Of a stretch of 64,000 nucleotides of DNA, positions 1 to 10,870 are shown one piece after another (within the stretch, counting starts at the first letter, position 1; each line of letters begins with the position of its first letter). The position numbers and the translations under genes are program-made. The stretch lies in the NCBI GenBank assembly GCA_946902985.2, contig OX336392.1:22170716-22234715 (forward strand), written 5' to 3'. Origin of the DNA: Meconema thalassinum. Its lineage: Eukaryota; Arthropoda; Insecta; Orthoptera; Tettigoniidae. The notes beneath the pieces were generated by a model. It saw only the letters and a list, made by a program, of their open reading frames with translations, was not told where the DNA came from and ran no database searches.

Positions 1-660
1 TCCGAGGGATATGTGAGCTGGGTCCGTTTTCAATTTTTCATTGACTTTAGAATTTAAGTCAGGTGATTTCAATGAATAGCTCATGAATCTTTGAATAATT
101 CAATAGCGTTCATCAGTTAAAAGACCCCAAATCCCTCTGCTCTAAATTCACACGTAAAGTAGAGTGAAGTAATAAAAACGAAACGTGTGGCATTTTGCAT
201 TTGCAAGGCTCCTATGGTAGTGGAAATTCTAAAAAATCATTTTAATTTGAGTTTCTTAAATTAAAATATAATTAGGAGTCTTGGTTAAACATTTGAAGTA
301 ATTTCATTGCCTTGTAAACATACTTAGTTCATTAAACCGTGAAAAGTAAAAATGCAATTTTGGAAAACTGACATCGAATCTAATAATTTGCACACCTCTG
401 TAAAGACAGCTATCACCTCCACCACTACGGATAGAGTAGTGAGTCAAGGAGATTGATGAGAAATGAAAAGATAATTCACACAGAAGGAATTAATATTTAT
501 TAAGCTGTAAATTTGATTGAGTATATCTTAGTTATAGAACTCAGGGAATGAAAGAACAGGATGAAGGATAGTAATCACAGATGTAGGACAATAGTATATA
601 TTTTTTTACCATTACCACAGGACAGTTATCGTATTAGGGATTCAGACGTCCTTGTATAAT
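1..660. other. AT-rich stretch without recognised gene
   Basis: No coding region or clear element is visible. At about 380-412 there is a short sequence, on the minus strand gtgcaaattattaga, that recurs at 60100-60122. It resembles a Tc1/mariner-type end but has no partner here. Some of this stretch may be the 3' flank or 3' end of the Helitron lying to its right on the minus strand. I could not find the hairpin plus CTAG end that would fix that boundary. Confidence 0.4.
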
Positions 661-716
661 TGTTATTTAATATTTGCCCCGTTTGCTGAGGTCTGTGCTC
701 CTCCGCAACATTCGCT

Positions 717-1580
717 TCAACATTCTAATAGTACTTTCTTCCATACGACATTTTCTGTTCGCTTGCCTTTTGGTTCTATTTGAACTTTGACGTCATGAAA
801 GGATTTTGCTCGCGATAGTGCGACAAACAGTTGTCCGTGGCTTAACACCGGTTGAGGTAAATATATGCCTACTTGATCTAGTGTTTGACCTTGAGCTTTA
901 TTGATAGTTATACAAAAAGCCAAACGTACTGGAAACTGCCTCCTTTTGAAGGAAAACGGCATAGAAGTATCTGATGGCGTAAGGTCAAGGCGAGGAAGTA
1001 GGACATTGTTTCCAACATTTACGCCAGTAATAATTTCCAGGTGTAAGCAATTGTCATGCATCTTCCGAACCAACAGTCTAGTACCGTTCAACAGACCTTG
1101 CGTAACATTAATATTTCTCAACAAAATCACAATTGAGCCTTCTTTTGGTCGAAGGATATGAGGTGGCAATCCACTTGTGTCTATGCTGTCTAAAAATTCT
1201 GTTGGGAACTGTAGAAGTTCACTCTCATCTTCAGTAATCAAATTATTCACACTGATGTAAGTTCTCGATGATCCTGGGATTAGCTCTAAAACTTTGTCAT
1301 TGATTTCCTTACAGTGTTCATTTTTAGGTGCGAAAAACGCAATTTTTGAAAAGCGTGAAATATCTTTCAGTGTGTAAACTTCGTTTCCATATATTTCAGT
1401 GATGATATCAGTTTTTGCAATTATGGAGGGTGGTAAGTCGACTAATTCTGAATTTTCTCCATCCACGTGAGGGTATTCACCGTTACCAATTTGTATCAAG
1501 AAGTTTGCAAAGTCACGTTGATCTGTATTCGCTCGCATATTTTTGTTGAGTTTAAAAAATTTGAATAGGCTAATGGCCAC
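717..1580 (-). pseudogene. Pif1-type Helitron helicase, C-terminal half
   Basis: The 287-residue frame carries the C-terminal helicase motifs: an NIN-type segment near residue 156, ITINKAQGQTLDQVGIYL (motif V-like) and GQLFVALSRAKS (motif VI) near residues 225-262, then the terminal tail. It is the longest undamaged piece of the element. Its first residues up to about 25 are probably out of the ancestral frame. Confidence 0.88.
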
Positions 1581-1855
1581 AAAGGAGAGAACCTTACTGA
1601 CATTTGGACTGAAGCTGCTCTAGATGCTTGAGGTACAACAGGCAATACCTAAGATCTCCACCTTAGATGATAATTTTTCCTCCGAAAGGCACGTCGTTAT
1701 TCATGATGTCCTTGAGCAGCCGATTTACACACATCATCCCAGATGATAATTGATGAACGAATACAAAAAGCTTCCTTGCTGTTAACATTTATTCCTGATA
1801 CAGAACTTTCATGTAAATGTAGAGGTAACTTGAACTGGCAGTGTACAGTGCGCCC
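1581..1855 (-). pseudogene. Degenerate middle of the Helitron helicase
   Basis: No open frame survives, but short pieces in different frames are consistent with helicase sequence between Walker A and the C-terminal motifs, including an IIWDD-like Walker B remnant near 1740. Several stops and frameshifts are present. It joins the two recognisable helicase halves, so little of the gene seems deleted. Confidence 0.55.
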
Positions 1856-2570
1856 CTAAGGTTGTACCATTGGTACAATACCAGTCCATGCAACAGAAAC
1901 TACATTTAACCCCAAATTTGTGCAACTGTGAATCAAGCATTGGTAAAGAAATATTTTCCCGGTACCCCCTGGACCGTCAATGAAATATGCATTACCGGTA
2001 CTCATCCTTTCATTGCCGTTTTGTACTAACCCCAAAATTTCTGTGATTATAGCCGTTTGGTTTTCATTTGCTTGGTTTATCATCCGACTTAATGGATCCT
2101 CATTAAGTTTTGGATAATTCATTGGTAAATTTGTCTGAGGGAAATTATCAATAATAGCTGGCAATTCGAGAGAAGTAATGGGAAGACCATGGAGCTTTAA
2201 TGTATTAGAAATATGTATGAGTGAACTGATATGCAATGTTAGGTTCGTGAAACTGCAGATAATCTTCTGATAATGAATTCTTGAAAATGTCCCATAACTG
2301 TCTTAGATTTGAAGGGGTCTGAAAGATACATATGTAAGAAAACAGTTGTCGTAACTGAGAAGGCATCTGAAATTGTGACGCTTCTGCCAAACAACGCTGC
2401 CATTCAGAATCACCAATCAGCAAACCTCGTTCCTTAGCTGTTTCTTTAAAAGTAGAATAGACAACGGCTTTGTATTTTCGTAGATCCTGGAAGCTGGTAG
2501 CACCTATGACGTGAAGCAATAACAGGCGTAAATAATACCTTTCTGTTTCTGTAGGCGAAACATTATACAT
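1856..2570 (-). pseudogene. Pif1-type Helitron helicase, N-terminal half
   Basis: Two overlapping frames. Positions 2205-2570 hold the linker rich in LRQLF and LRQLW motifs. Positions 1856-2236 hold the Walker A motif GPGGTGK (residues about 88-94). The residue after the Walker lysine is Ile where Thr/Ser is expected for Mg2+ binding, a likely inactivating change. A frameshift lies between the two frames (about 2205-2236). The frame stops just after the WTGI motif where further helicase motifs should follow. Confidence 0.85.
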
Positions 2571-2669
2571 TCTGCCTATAGTTTTTGAAACATTTTTTCT
2601 TTTTTTCCACTGGCAGTTGCTCTTATTCCAGACGTAATGTATTGGTGTTTCAGAATATATATACGGACT

Positions 2670-3629
2670 TCAGGCTTGCGAATCTTGATTTAACTTGAAC
2701 CACGCTTGTAATTCCGTGTTGCGCAACTGTGCTTGAAGTAAAATATCAGGAGCGTTATCATTTTTAAAATAGATATTTTGCAAGTTTGGCAAGTGAACTG
2801 GTAATCGCATGATAGAATGTGACTGTTCATGCATGTGAAATGAAAATATCCTATATGCGGCTTCTGTTGGACCAACATATCTAGCATTTAGGAAAGAAGT
2901 AATTTCATCGTAGTTCACCGTTTCGCCTTCAGGACATATTTTAACATGGCAGCAGTCATGACCTTTATACACATACTTGTGGATGTATTTAACACTCCGA
3001 ACACTTGAGCATATTTCAACATTAATATGAGCTTGAATGTAAAGTAAAATAAATGGATTGTAGGGAACAATGAATCGACTATCGATTTCATTGTCAATGC
3101 CTCGAATTGTTTTTACAATAATCCGTCCATTATTTCTTCTCCTATACGAAGGATAACCATTGGCGTTATCTTTGATCTCTTCCTGAAAGTGTTTAGGGAA
3201 ATCTTTCTTACATACGCCATCTTTCATACAGACTGAAGAAGGATTCAAAGATCCGCAAGGACCATGTAACATATGACGCCTTACCAACTCGTATAGCGCT
3301 TCATCCTTGAGATCTGGTATTTCGGCTGACACCACACTGTCAATGTCAGAAATTTCTCGAAACTTACTATCTTCCGTTAATGTTAATAGGAAATGGAGGT
3401 GCGGGAGACCTCGTTTTTGAAATTCCACTGTATATAGATATGCTTTTACTTTACCGAAAATTTCCTTAACATACTGTAAATCAATCGTAGCAATTCCTTT
3501 ACTTTGCAATGGAAAACTCTCAATACATATCAGACCTATTATTAGCCGTTTCCCAAGGATGAATGCTGTTAAGTATTTCTGGCCCGCCCGTATTACAGGT
3601 GAACGTAATGAATAAATCTGTCTTTCCAA
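2670..3629 (-). pseudogene. Helitron Rep nuclease: HUH and Y2 motifs
   Basis: The 319-residue frame carries the HUH motif as GLPHLHF (His77, His79). A CGSLNP..CM.DG.C.K.FPK segment sits near residues 125-146. The paired catalytic tyrosines lie in YIHKYVYKG (Tyr215, Tyr219). These residues cut and join single DNA strands in rolling-circle transposition, and all are intact here. Residues before about 33 are out of the true frame. The frame ends at a single TGA (2670-2672), after which the same frame continues as recognisable Helitron sequence down to about 2205. The YIHKYVYKG form is that of canonical Helitrons rather than Helentrons. Confidence 0.92.
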
Positions 3630-4580
3630 ACTTCCTCACTATCGCCATCGCATCCTGGTAATTTTGCATCATATTCCTTGGGCTACCTGTAAAAGAAGAT
3701 GGCAAATCTACAATACGACCGACTCTGAGATTTTCATTTTCTGCTCGTACATGCAAGGCGTCTGCTAAACCGGCATACGTATCAACTCGCGACTTCGTTT
3801 GTTGATGACGTATATATTTTAACCGGTCACCTTCCATACGACAGTAGTAATCCACGAATAGCTGTTGAGTCAATTTACCAGCGTTAATACGGGAATTGAA
3901 ATCTAACTCAGCTCCTAGACCTCGAATGGCAATTCTGTACAGTATATACTCACGCATTGTTACAGTATGACATATTTCAATTTGTCTCACTCCAGCAGTT
4001 GGCTTTGAAATGTGCCAACCAGACTCTCCGCAAGGCCAAATCAAGGTATAACACATAGGATCACAGTGCATACTATCATAATCAACATTCCTCAAGCCAC
4101 CTTCTTTCTCATATACTGCAATGTGTCGATGAGATGGTGGAACTCCATCAACAGTTCCAAATACAGCAGCAATTTCTGAACATGTGGGGTCATTATAACG
4201 TCTTGGATCTGAGGAAGGTTCGTGATAGAAACGCATACCAATTCCTTTTGACGACGATTTTATTTTAGAGCTGATTTTTTCTCTTCACTTACTTTCTGTT
4301 GCATTGTTTTATAAGAGTGCACGTAAGGATTGTGCTGATCTAGTAAACGATTTAAAAGACTGAGGGTATCTTCTCTCAGTTCGCGATTAGCATCATTCAG
4401 TAAACTTAAATCATTTGCCTCTGAAAATTCTAAGATGTATAATTGGCCATATGAACTGTTTTCCTGTTTTCTTGCATATAAAGGGGAAATTCTATGATGA
4501 ATGACACCTTTGATTTTGAAACAGTAAGGCCCATGGCTCGGTAGTAGCTCAGCAGTAGCACCAAAGGATACAAACGACAT
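3520..4580 (-). pseudogene. Helitron N-terminal (Helitron_like_N) region
   Basis: Two adjoining frames (4260-4580 and 3520-4236) match the N-terminal half of Helitron Rep proteins. The first has a GPYCFKIKG...HRISPLY stretch. The second has a Leu/Gly-rich TLIWPCGESGW motif and ends with KFGKTDLFITFTCN, the conserved strand before the HUH motif. A frame change near 4240-4260 separates the two, and a further one near 3530 separates the second from the HUH-bearing frame. The order and spacing agree with full-length Helitrons, so the region is coding in origin but broken. Confidence 0.85.
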
Positions 4581-5599
4581 AATTGGCCATATGAACTGTT
4601 TTCCTGTTTTCTTGCATATAAAGGGGAAATTCTATGATGAATGACACCTTTGATTTTGAAACAGTAAGGCCCATGGCTCGGTAGTAGCTCAGCAGTAGCA
4701 CCAAAGGATACAAACGACATAGCATTATTATACTGTCGAACATTTTTCCTAAAATATTTACTGATTTCGTCACAATTCGTAAACAACTGCTTAATTTCCG
4801 GAAGTATTGTGTATGGTGGAAGTTTCACTTTGCCATCACTACAACAAAAAGAAGAGTGACCACTTGTATTTTTCTCTTTTGAAAAGTATACAGCTGAGCA
4901 GTAGTGACAAATGTTACACAGACTTCCAATTGAGAATGGTTCTATGTAGGGAATAGTATCAAAAATAGCACATCGATAAGTGGCTGAGAACGGGTTTGTG
5001 ACAATCTGTTTCTGATATCGATTTGAGTCGCGTAGTGCTCGTTTCTGTTTCTTGGTATTGACGTTTTCGACCATACTTGACTCTGAGTTAGCACTGATAT
5101 CTAGGACGTCATAGTGACCGTTCCGGCCATCTCCAGAATACAGTAAGGAAATTATTCTATTTGGTGGCGTATTTTCGGCGTTTACAGTATGCGTTTTATT
5201 ATTAGTAACTATGTTAATATTCATTTTGTAAACTTGAGCAGCGGCAACTAACTCAACATGACCTCCATGAATACCATTCATAGACATAGGCCTATGCATT
5301 TTGTAATCATCGCTCGTATTGATAGCAGTTTCGTACATATCGCTGTTGCCAACAATAAAGGAAGAATAATTATTCCAATTGTCTGTAATATGTTGAAGAA
5401 TTCGTTTTCTAACCTTTGTAAATAAACTCTGATTGTTGTACACACAATATGCAAATGCCCTGAACAGACAATTTCCATCACCTTTAATTCTTATATCATT
5501 TCGTCTCTGGCTAACTGGTTCTGAGGTTCGCTTCCGACACGATCCTGGGGTTTTACTGCACGCAAACCCACTCTTAGTTTGAAACTGTAAATCAGCCAC
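4430..5599 (-). pseudogene. OTU domain copy A plus Cys-rich region (Helitron)
   Basis: The OTU motif DGNCLFR (Cys44) lies near the start, and His162 sits in NGHYDVLD. A Cys cluster at residues about 228-253 (CNICHYCS then FCC) precedes a GKVKLP motif, as in the N-terminal region of Helitron polyproteins. The frame then enters the 140-bp tandem duplication (4441-4720) and continues out of frame, so the last roughly 45 residues are not genuine Helitron sequence. The ATG at 5599 is simply the first Met after the stop ending copy B; the original protein probably read through from further upstream. Confidence 0.85.
4441..4720. repeat. 140-bp tandem duplication inside the Helitron coding region
   Basis: Positions 4441-4580 and 4581-4720 appear identical. 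The unit is 140 bp, not a multiple of three, so the duplication shifts the reading frame of the Helitron. Absence of visible differences between the copies implies a recent event, younger than the other inactivating changes. An assembly or sequencing artefact is possible but cannot be judged from the sequence. Confidence 0.95.
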
Positions 5600-5608
5600 T
5601 GAATTGAG

Positions 5609-6064
5609 TTACTTGGCATCCACGTTCTCAACTGAGTTAGCACTGATACCGGTATATAAGACGTCATTATGACCGTTCCACCCATCCCCAGAGTATAGCA
5701 GAGTTTTATTATTAGTGATTATGTCAATATCCATTTTGTAAACTTGAGCAGCGGCAACTAACTCAACATGACCTCCATGAATACCATTCATAGACATATA
5801 CATTTTGTTATCATCGCTCGTATTGATAACAGTTTCGTACATATCGCTGTTGCCAACAATAAAGGAAGAATAATTATTCCAATTGTCTGTAACATATTTT
5901 ACAATTCGCTTTCTAACCTGTGTAAATAAACTCTGATAATTGTGCTCACAATATGCCAATGACCTGAACAGACAATTACCGTCACCTTTAATCTTTATAA
6001 CATTTGTAATTGAGTGTCGCTTCTCAGTCAGCATATTATGATTCATTGTTTTGATTGAGCACAC
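5609..6064 (-). pseudogene. OTU cysteine protease-like domain, copy B (Helitron N-terminal)
   Basis: A 151-residue frame starts at the ATG at 6064. It contains the OTU nucleophile motif DGNCLFR with Cys31, and a His132 in NGHNDVL near the end that matches the catalytic His region. It is a diverged duplicate of the OTU domain that follows it. It lacks about 15 residues that copy A has between the NNK motif and the LLYSGDG motif. It ends at one TAA (5609-5611) and is in the same frame as copy A, so one stop separates the two domains. OTU domains are known accessory domains of Helitron proteins; their role in transposition is not established. Confidence 0.85.
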
Positions 6065-7562
6065 AACCTATAAGGACGAATGATGAAACGAAAAGAAGAC
6101 AGTTTGTAGCTGGTGGGACCAAAGACTATATAATTGAAAGATCGGATACACAATACAAAATGGCGGTTCGAACATTCGACTGTAGCGGCATCTTCGTGAA
6201 ATTAGTTGTCTTTCGTATACAGTATTTGTTGCCATTCAAAGAGATGTTGACATGACAGTGTCATTAGCAAAATGGCTGCTGATTGTGCATGAGCATTTCA
6301 GTCTCAAAGTAATCCATTCTTTGAGAAGTATAAATTAAATTATGTGCACAGAATCCTGTTCTGCTTATTGTATGGATTCATGCGACATTAGCGCCCGAGT
6401 GGAACAGGTAGAAGTTAACGATATCATGTATGGATACATGCGACATTAGCGCCTAAGTGGAGCAGGTAGAAGTTAGATTCAAACCGCTTAGAAGATTTTT
6501 AAGTGAATGTGTTAAGTTCCCAAGGAGATTTGATCTCTGTTAATATAAAGTTAGATTTATTATTGGGGTGGCGTTGAATATCATGATACAGTATTAGTCG
6601 TTGTCGCCTATCGACAGTATGTCCGTCAAGTCATTCGATTCTATTTTCGTGTGACCTTGGAGGAAGTAATATTCGCAATTATTTTAATACACGGATGATA
6701 TAATCAACTAAGGTGGGTATCAATCGAGAGTGCGTGACAGGCATTACATTTTAAGACAATAAACGTCGTCGTAGCGCAAATACTTCCCGAGATATTTCAG
6801 TTTTAGTAAGAGGTGAAATTTTTTGAAAACTATTTTAATATATAAGATTCTTATTCTTATTCTTTTCTTTTCCTCTTTCTTTATCTTTTTCTTCATCTTT
6901 TTGTTTTTGTTTGTGGTAAGTGTAACAATAGTTCTTGTATTAATTGTTACTTCCCGCCCAATACAACTCGAGCTGACCCACTGAAAAGCTTCTAATACCT
7001 AGCCTATTATCACTGTGCGTTTCCTAGCGCAGCGCAGCGGAGCGCAGCCCCACTTGAATCAAAGCAACCCCCAAAATTAGATGAACAGCCGCCAGATGAA
7101 CGTGGAACGAAGTTAGTGGAATTGACGACGCTCTGCTAGTCAGAATTGGATGGATTGGGACAAGAGGCGACCGGCGACAAGAAAGCCAGAAGAAAATGGA
7201 GAGAAAACTGATAGGAAATGGAGAAGAACGAATGAAAGGGGAAATAACATCGTGTCTGCCCAATTGAGAAGACATATGGAGAATATCAAATTAAGAAACC
7301 TCTGATCTTTCTTTTTTTTTTTACCTATACGAGTGATGAAATTGCATTTAAACAATTTACACCAGTAAAAGGGCATAGTGAAGAGGGTAGTAAATGCAAT
7401 AACTTGAAGGAATCTTGAAAAGAGGGCTGCTATTCGTAGAATTGAAGCTTGTAAGGTATTCGCTCTCTGTATAAATGTAGCAACGAAACAAGAACTTTGG
7501 ATGTTCATGGGTCAGTGCAACTATTCCGTGTGACTTTTTCCTTGTCAATAGTAACTCTAGAT
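6065..7562. other. Intergenic sequence with short repeats, no gene recognised
   Basis: Only short, unconvincing frames are present. A 58-bp direct duplication lies at 6369-6475. A GC-richer patch at 7024-7280 has an AGCGC-rich start and an open-looking purine-rich plus strand, but no recognisable domain. A T-rich run lies at 7308-7323. The Helitron 5' end should be somewhere in the left part. Confidence 0.5.
6369..6475. repeat. Two-copy tandem repeat, 58-bp period
   Basis: A roughly 50-bp unit at 6369-6418 recurs at 6427-6475 with a few substitutions. It contains the segment atgcgacattagcgcc. No coding potential or known motif was seen. Confidence 0.85.
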
Positions 7563-7666
7563 CAGGGGTGTACAATCCGCGGCCCGCGGGCTGTTTGCGG
7601 CCCTCAAAGTCATTTATGCTGCCCGCGGATAAATATTTTATACTATTGAAAACGTGTATATATATA

Positions 7667-8597
7667 CAGCGTGTTTCAGGAGGAATGGTAAATATTTCAG
7701 TAGGTGCTAGTGCCTAATAGATGAATTGCAATAAAAAAATCCATATAACATGTGTCCCAATTGCATTGCGTACATAGATACAGCTGGTAGTATTTAACCC
7801 AAACAAATGTAATGCCAAGGCAAATGAGGACGTTCAAAGTTGATTTTCAAAACTTCCACCACCAATTTCAGTGCATTTTGCACTTTTCTTGATAACACCC
7901 CGTGTAGATCTTCGGAGGGGGTCTTGGCGTTCTTTGATGAGGGCTGCACTACGCATAATCCGATCGACCAACTCGGCTCTTGTGTTAACTTTTTCCTTGT
8001 AGACTTCGCCTTTCAACCATCGCCACAAGCAAAATCCAAAAGGGTAAGGTCCGGTGACTTTGGTGGCCAAGAAAGGTGTCCATATCTCCCGATCCATCTT
8101 CCGGGGAATGTTAGGTTTAGATGTTGTATCACCATATCGACAGCTGGGTACTGCACCAGAGTCACGCAGTGTATTGTAAACACTCTTGAATCTGGTCGTC
8201 TGCGGTTAGGAAATCGTATTCCGTATTCTATACAAGCAGCTGCAGCAGCGTTTCCATTACAAACCGCACACACAAATACCATATCGACATACTCAGCATG
8301 TGTAAAGACGTGCGGCATGTTTAAACGATACAGTACAGACAACTTGGTCAACAAAGCACACTGACAGCTGTGGAAACTAAAACACAACTTCACAACGTGA
8401 ACAACAACACACGACTGTTCAATACGCCAATAGCAACAGGTGTACCAACACACGAAACGACAACTGCCCTGGTTACATACCAACATCTGTATCTCTGTAC
8501 GCAATACAAATAGGACATATGTTATATGGACTTTTTATTGCAATTCATGTATTCTACCTCCTCCTAAAATATGTACTGTTCTTCCTGAAACACCCTG
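7667..8597 (-). mobile_element. Mariner/Tc1-like element with long inverted repeats (DUF4817 type)
   Basis: Starting at cagcgtgtttcaggagga (7667) and ending tcctgaaacaccctg (8597), the two ends are inverted copies of each other for about 115 bp with modest divergence. The inside carries minus-strand transposase remnants (7834-8504): a DUF4817-type N-terminus around HAEYVDMVFVC and FPNRRRPDSRVF, joined almost directly to a catalytic-core C-terminus around WPPKSPDLTLLDF. The middle of the gene is missing, so the copy depends on transposase made elsewhere. Confidence 0.85.
7834..8504 (-). pseudogene. Internally deleted mariner-like transposase
   Basis: The N-terminal helix-turn-helix-like DUF4817 segment is near 8150-8310. 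The text then jumps to the C-terminal SPDLT region (near 8040-8080), which in this family follows the catalytic acidic residues. The final segment, around WRWLKGEVYKEK, lies in another frame at 7834-8030, so there is a frameshift as well as a deletion. Any protein would lack the catalytic triad. Confidence 0.8.
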
Positions 8598-9721
8598 TGT
8601 TGTGAATGATGAGATTATTGTAGGCCCTAGTTGAAATAAGAAAATTATAAAAATGTAAAAAATAAATTAAAAAGTAAACAATTATTGGACAGATTTTAAG
8701 TTTTGCACAACCAGACTGTGGATGTGATGATCACTTTGACGATATATTGATTTTCATTTTCTATATACTTTAATGTTAAGAATTCTATTTTTTTGTAATA
8801 ATAAAAACTAGTGGGCCCGTGCGAGCTGTAGCTTTATGGGGTAGTGGGGAAGAATGTGGGAGAACGAAGTTTTAAATATTGGAGAAATGTATGTGTTGTT
8901 GTTAAACAGCATACGTACATCAGAAGAACACAAAGAATTATGTAGAACAGTGTTTTGTACTTGTCACAGCACCTCTTTGTAGACAATATTCGATGTTACA
9001 ACGAATTCATCGATTATTGTTTGCTCGGGAGTTTCTTATACAGCAATTATTACATTTGCAAAGGATTGAACCCTAGAGAAAGTCTAGGCGAGACCACACC
9101 GGAGCCATCTGCTGAGATACTCCTCAGCTAGCAGTACGCCGCACTCCCGCCAGATGGCTGCCGCCGCCGCACTGCCCTGCGCTCTAGCGGCAGGCTCGAC
9201 AGGTTACGGTGCTCCCATTGTAAATGTAAATTTTTAAGGTATTTCTTTAATTCTGAGGCATTTAAAGAAGAAGTGAGTGCGTTTCGGGCACACATAGGGT
9301 TATGCGGAACCTGTAGGTACCCTGTATGTGTAGGTTGGTGTTAACAGGACCTTATTTTCGGTACAAAACCGGAGTGGGACCTTAGCAGAATAATATAGGG
9401 AGGATTTTACAACTTTGTGATGGTATTATTTTATATAGCATATTCCTAAACCTTTTCGAATTAGGAGTAAGTTGATTGTAAATCAGTAATTAGACAACTG
9501 AATAACGCAATTTGCCTAAAAACTTCAAAACTGGAGGACACAAAAATGGTATTGAAACATATTTTTTGTCTGCTGGTAAAAAAGGAAATTCAGATAACAG
9601 TATAATAAGCTTTAGCGGTAGGGTTTAGCAAGTGCCTATGTGGAAAGGTAACTTATTATGTAAAAATAAACTTGGTCCCCTCTTATAAAAGGTTGCACAC
9701 CCCTGGTGTAGATGTCCCGCG

Positions 9722-10085
9722 GTGTAGCAGTGCTCGTTAAATAGTGCACCACGGGCACGAGGGCACTTGCAGCAAGTCCGGAGATCGCAGGTTCGCTGAC
9801 AGGGGCTATCCTGTGTGTGGCTTATCTCCAGGGTTTTCCACATTCCCTCCAGGAAAATCCAGGGATAGTACAATACTTCAAGTCCTGGGGCACTAACTCC
9901 ATCCATGACCCAAATACAGTTACACACACTACAGAAATACAGATTATCAGACAAGTTCAACACACACCTAACTATATGGGGCTGTTTACCAAGATGTCCC
10001 AAGCCCCTAAAATGAGGGAAACCATGGAAAACAGAGAATACTCAAGGTATTTAAATGACACTCAGGGTATTTAAGTTTTACAAGA
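9722..10085 (+). mobile_element. SINE-like element
   Basis: A possible pol III B box ggttcgctgac lies at about 9793. The 3' half, with acacacacta...ttatcagaca...acacacac...ggggct, aligns by eye to the 3' half of the clearer SINE at 54003-54525. The 5' head is poor. This region lies immediately right of the hAT element. The call rests on the shared 3' half and is moderate. Confidence 0.45.
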
Positions 10086-10153
10086 TCCAACCTTGAATAA
10101 TTGGAAATTAAGTATTTAAATTTGATTGGGGGAAAAGTATATTTTGGTGATGA

Positions 10154-10870
10154 TTGTTGTTCAATCAAGTTGCCTTGCTACGGGAGTACTACACTACCTA
10201 CACTACCTTCGCCTTGCTACGGGAGTACTACACTACCTACACTACCTTCGCCTTGCTACGGGAGTACTACACTACCTACACTACCTACTACACTACCTTC
10301 GCCTTGCTACGGGAGTACTACACTACCTACACTACCTACTACACTACCTTCGCCTTGCTACGGGAGTACTACACTACCTACACTACCTACTACACTACCT
10401 TCGCCTTGCTACGGGAGTACTACACTACCTACACTACCTATTCATGGAGACATCCTCTTTCTTCAAATGAACAGGCTCAAATCCAGGCTCAAATTTGTCA
10501 TGCCCAGAGGCTTGTAAGAAACCATTATGATACCAGCATGCGGTGGATTAGTGAATGGACACTAAAAGCTTGTCCTGAGTCGAGCTCCTTCCTAGACCCT
10601 ACAAGAACATCCACTCCAGGTTCCAATCTGCATAGGAGGGATCGGGCAACTCTCAATAGGATTCGGACAAACCACGGAGTATGCAATGGATCTTTGATCA
10701 AATGGGGAAAAATGTCGTCTCCTCAGTGTGATTGTGGTGCTCCTAATCAAACCATCCAACACATTACAACTGACTGTCCTCTGAGGGCATATGGAGGAGA
10801 CTGGATCGACTTCCTGTTGGCGACACCTGACGTGGTCCAATGGATAGACTCATTAGACCTGAGACTGTAA
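10154..10870 (+). pseudogene. Open frame: minisatellite-coded repeats fused to LINE C-terminus
   Basis: The 238-residue frame starts with six copies of a 13- or 17-residue repeat (ALLREYYTTYTTF type). It continues without a break into the LINE C-terminal CCHC region, with CDCG at about residue 195. The repeat part is probably an accident of the array lacking stops and having unit lengths divisible by three. The LINE part is genuine but lacks the polymerase core. Confidence 0.6.
10172..10440 (+). repeat. Minisatellite with 39- and 51-bp units
   Basis: Six units begin gccttgctacgggagtac. The first two are 39 bp, the next three are 51 bp because of an extra 12-bp ctactacactac block, and the last is partial. 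All lengths are multiples of three. The units have no stop codon in any plus-strand frame, so three overlapping frames stay open across the array. Sequence identity between units is essentially complete, implying recent expansion. Confidence 0.97.

Larger units (their letters stand above)
717..6064 (-). mobile_element. Autonomous-type Helitron, decayed, with two OTU domains
   Basis: Reading the minus strand from high to low coordinates, domains run in this order: OTU protease-like copy B, OTU copy A with a Cys-rich knuckle, Helitron N-terminal domain, HUH/Y2 Rep nuclease, and Pif1-type helicase. This is the architecture of canonical animal Helitrons, which transpose by rolling-circle replication. 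The reading frame is broken by in-frame stops (5609-5611, 2670-2672), frameshifts (near 4250, 3530, 2220 and throughout 1580-1856) and a 140-bp tandem duplication, so this copy cannot make the protein. Ends given are those of the coding remnants; the TC and CTAG termini were not identified. Confidence 0.9.
7563..9705. mobile_element. Non-autonomous hAT-like element with nested insertion
   Basis: The left end reads caggggtgtacaa (7563) and the right end ttgcacacccctg (ending 9705), an inverted repeat of the CAGGGGTG type typical of hAT transposons. Flanking 8-mers ctctagat (7555-7562) and gtgtagat (9706-9713) agree at 6 of 8 positions, consistent with a decayed 8-bp target duplication. No hAT transposase is visible. 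A mariner-like element (7667-8597) is nested near its left end; without it the hAT is about 1.2 kb. Confidence 0.7.

Noticed and set aside
405..445. Similarity to the 75-bp satellite monomer (ccaccactacg...gtagtgagtcaa)
   Set aside because: Only a short stretch matches and it lies 50 kb away, so it could be chance.
8808..8840. actagtgggcccgtgcgag as an inverted Helitron 3' end
   Set aside because: The hairpin's closing arm was not found, and actagt is a common palindrome.
10101..10517. Two further open frames across the minisatellite
   Set aside because: They exist only because the repeat unit lacks stop codons in all plus-strand frames; neither reaches the LINE C-terminus in frame.
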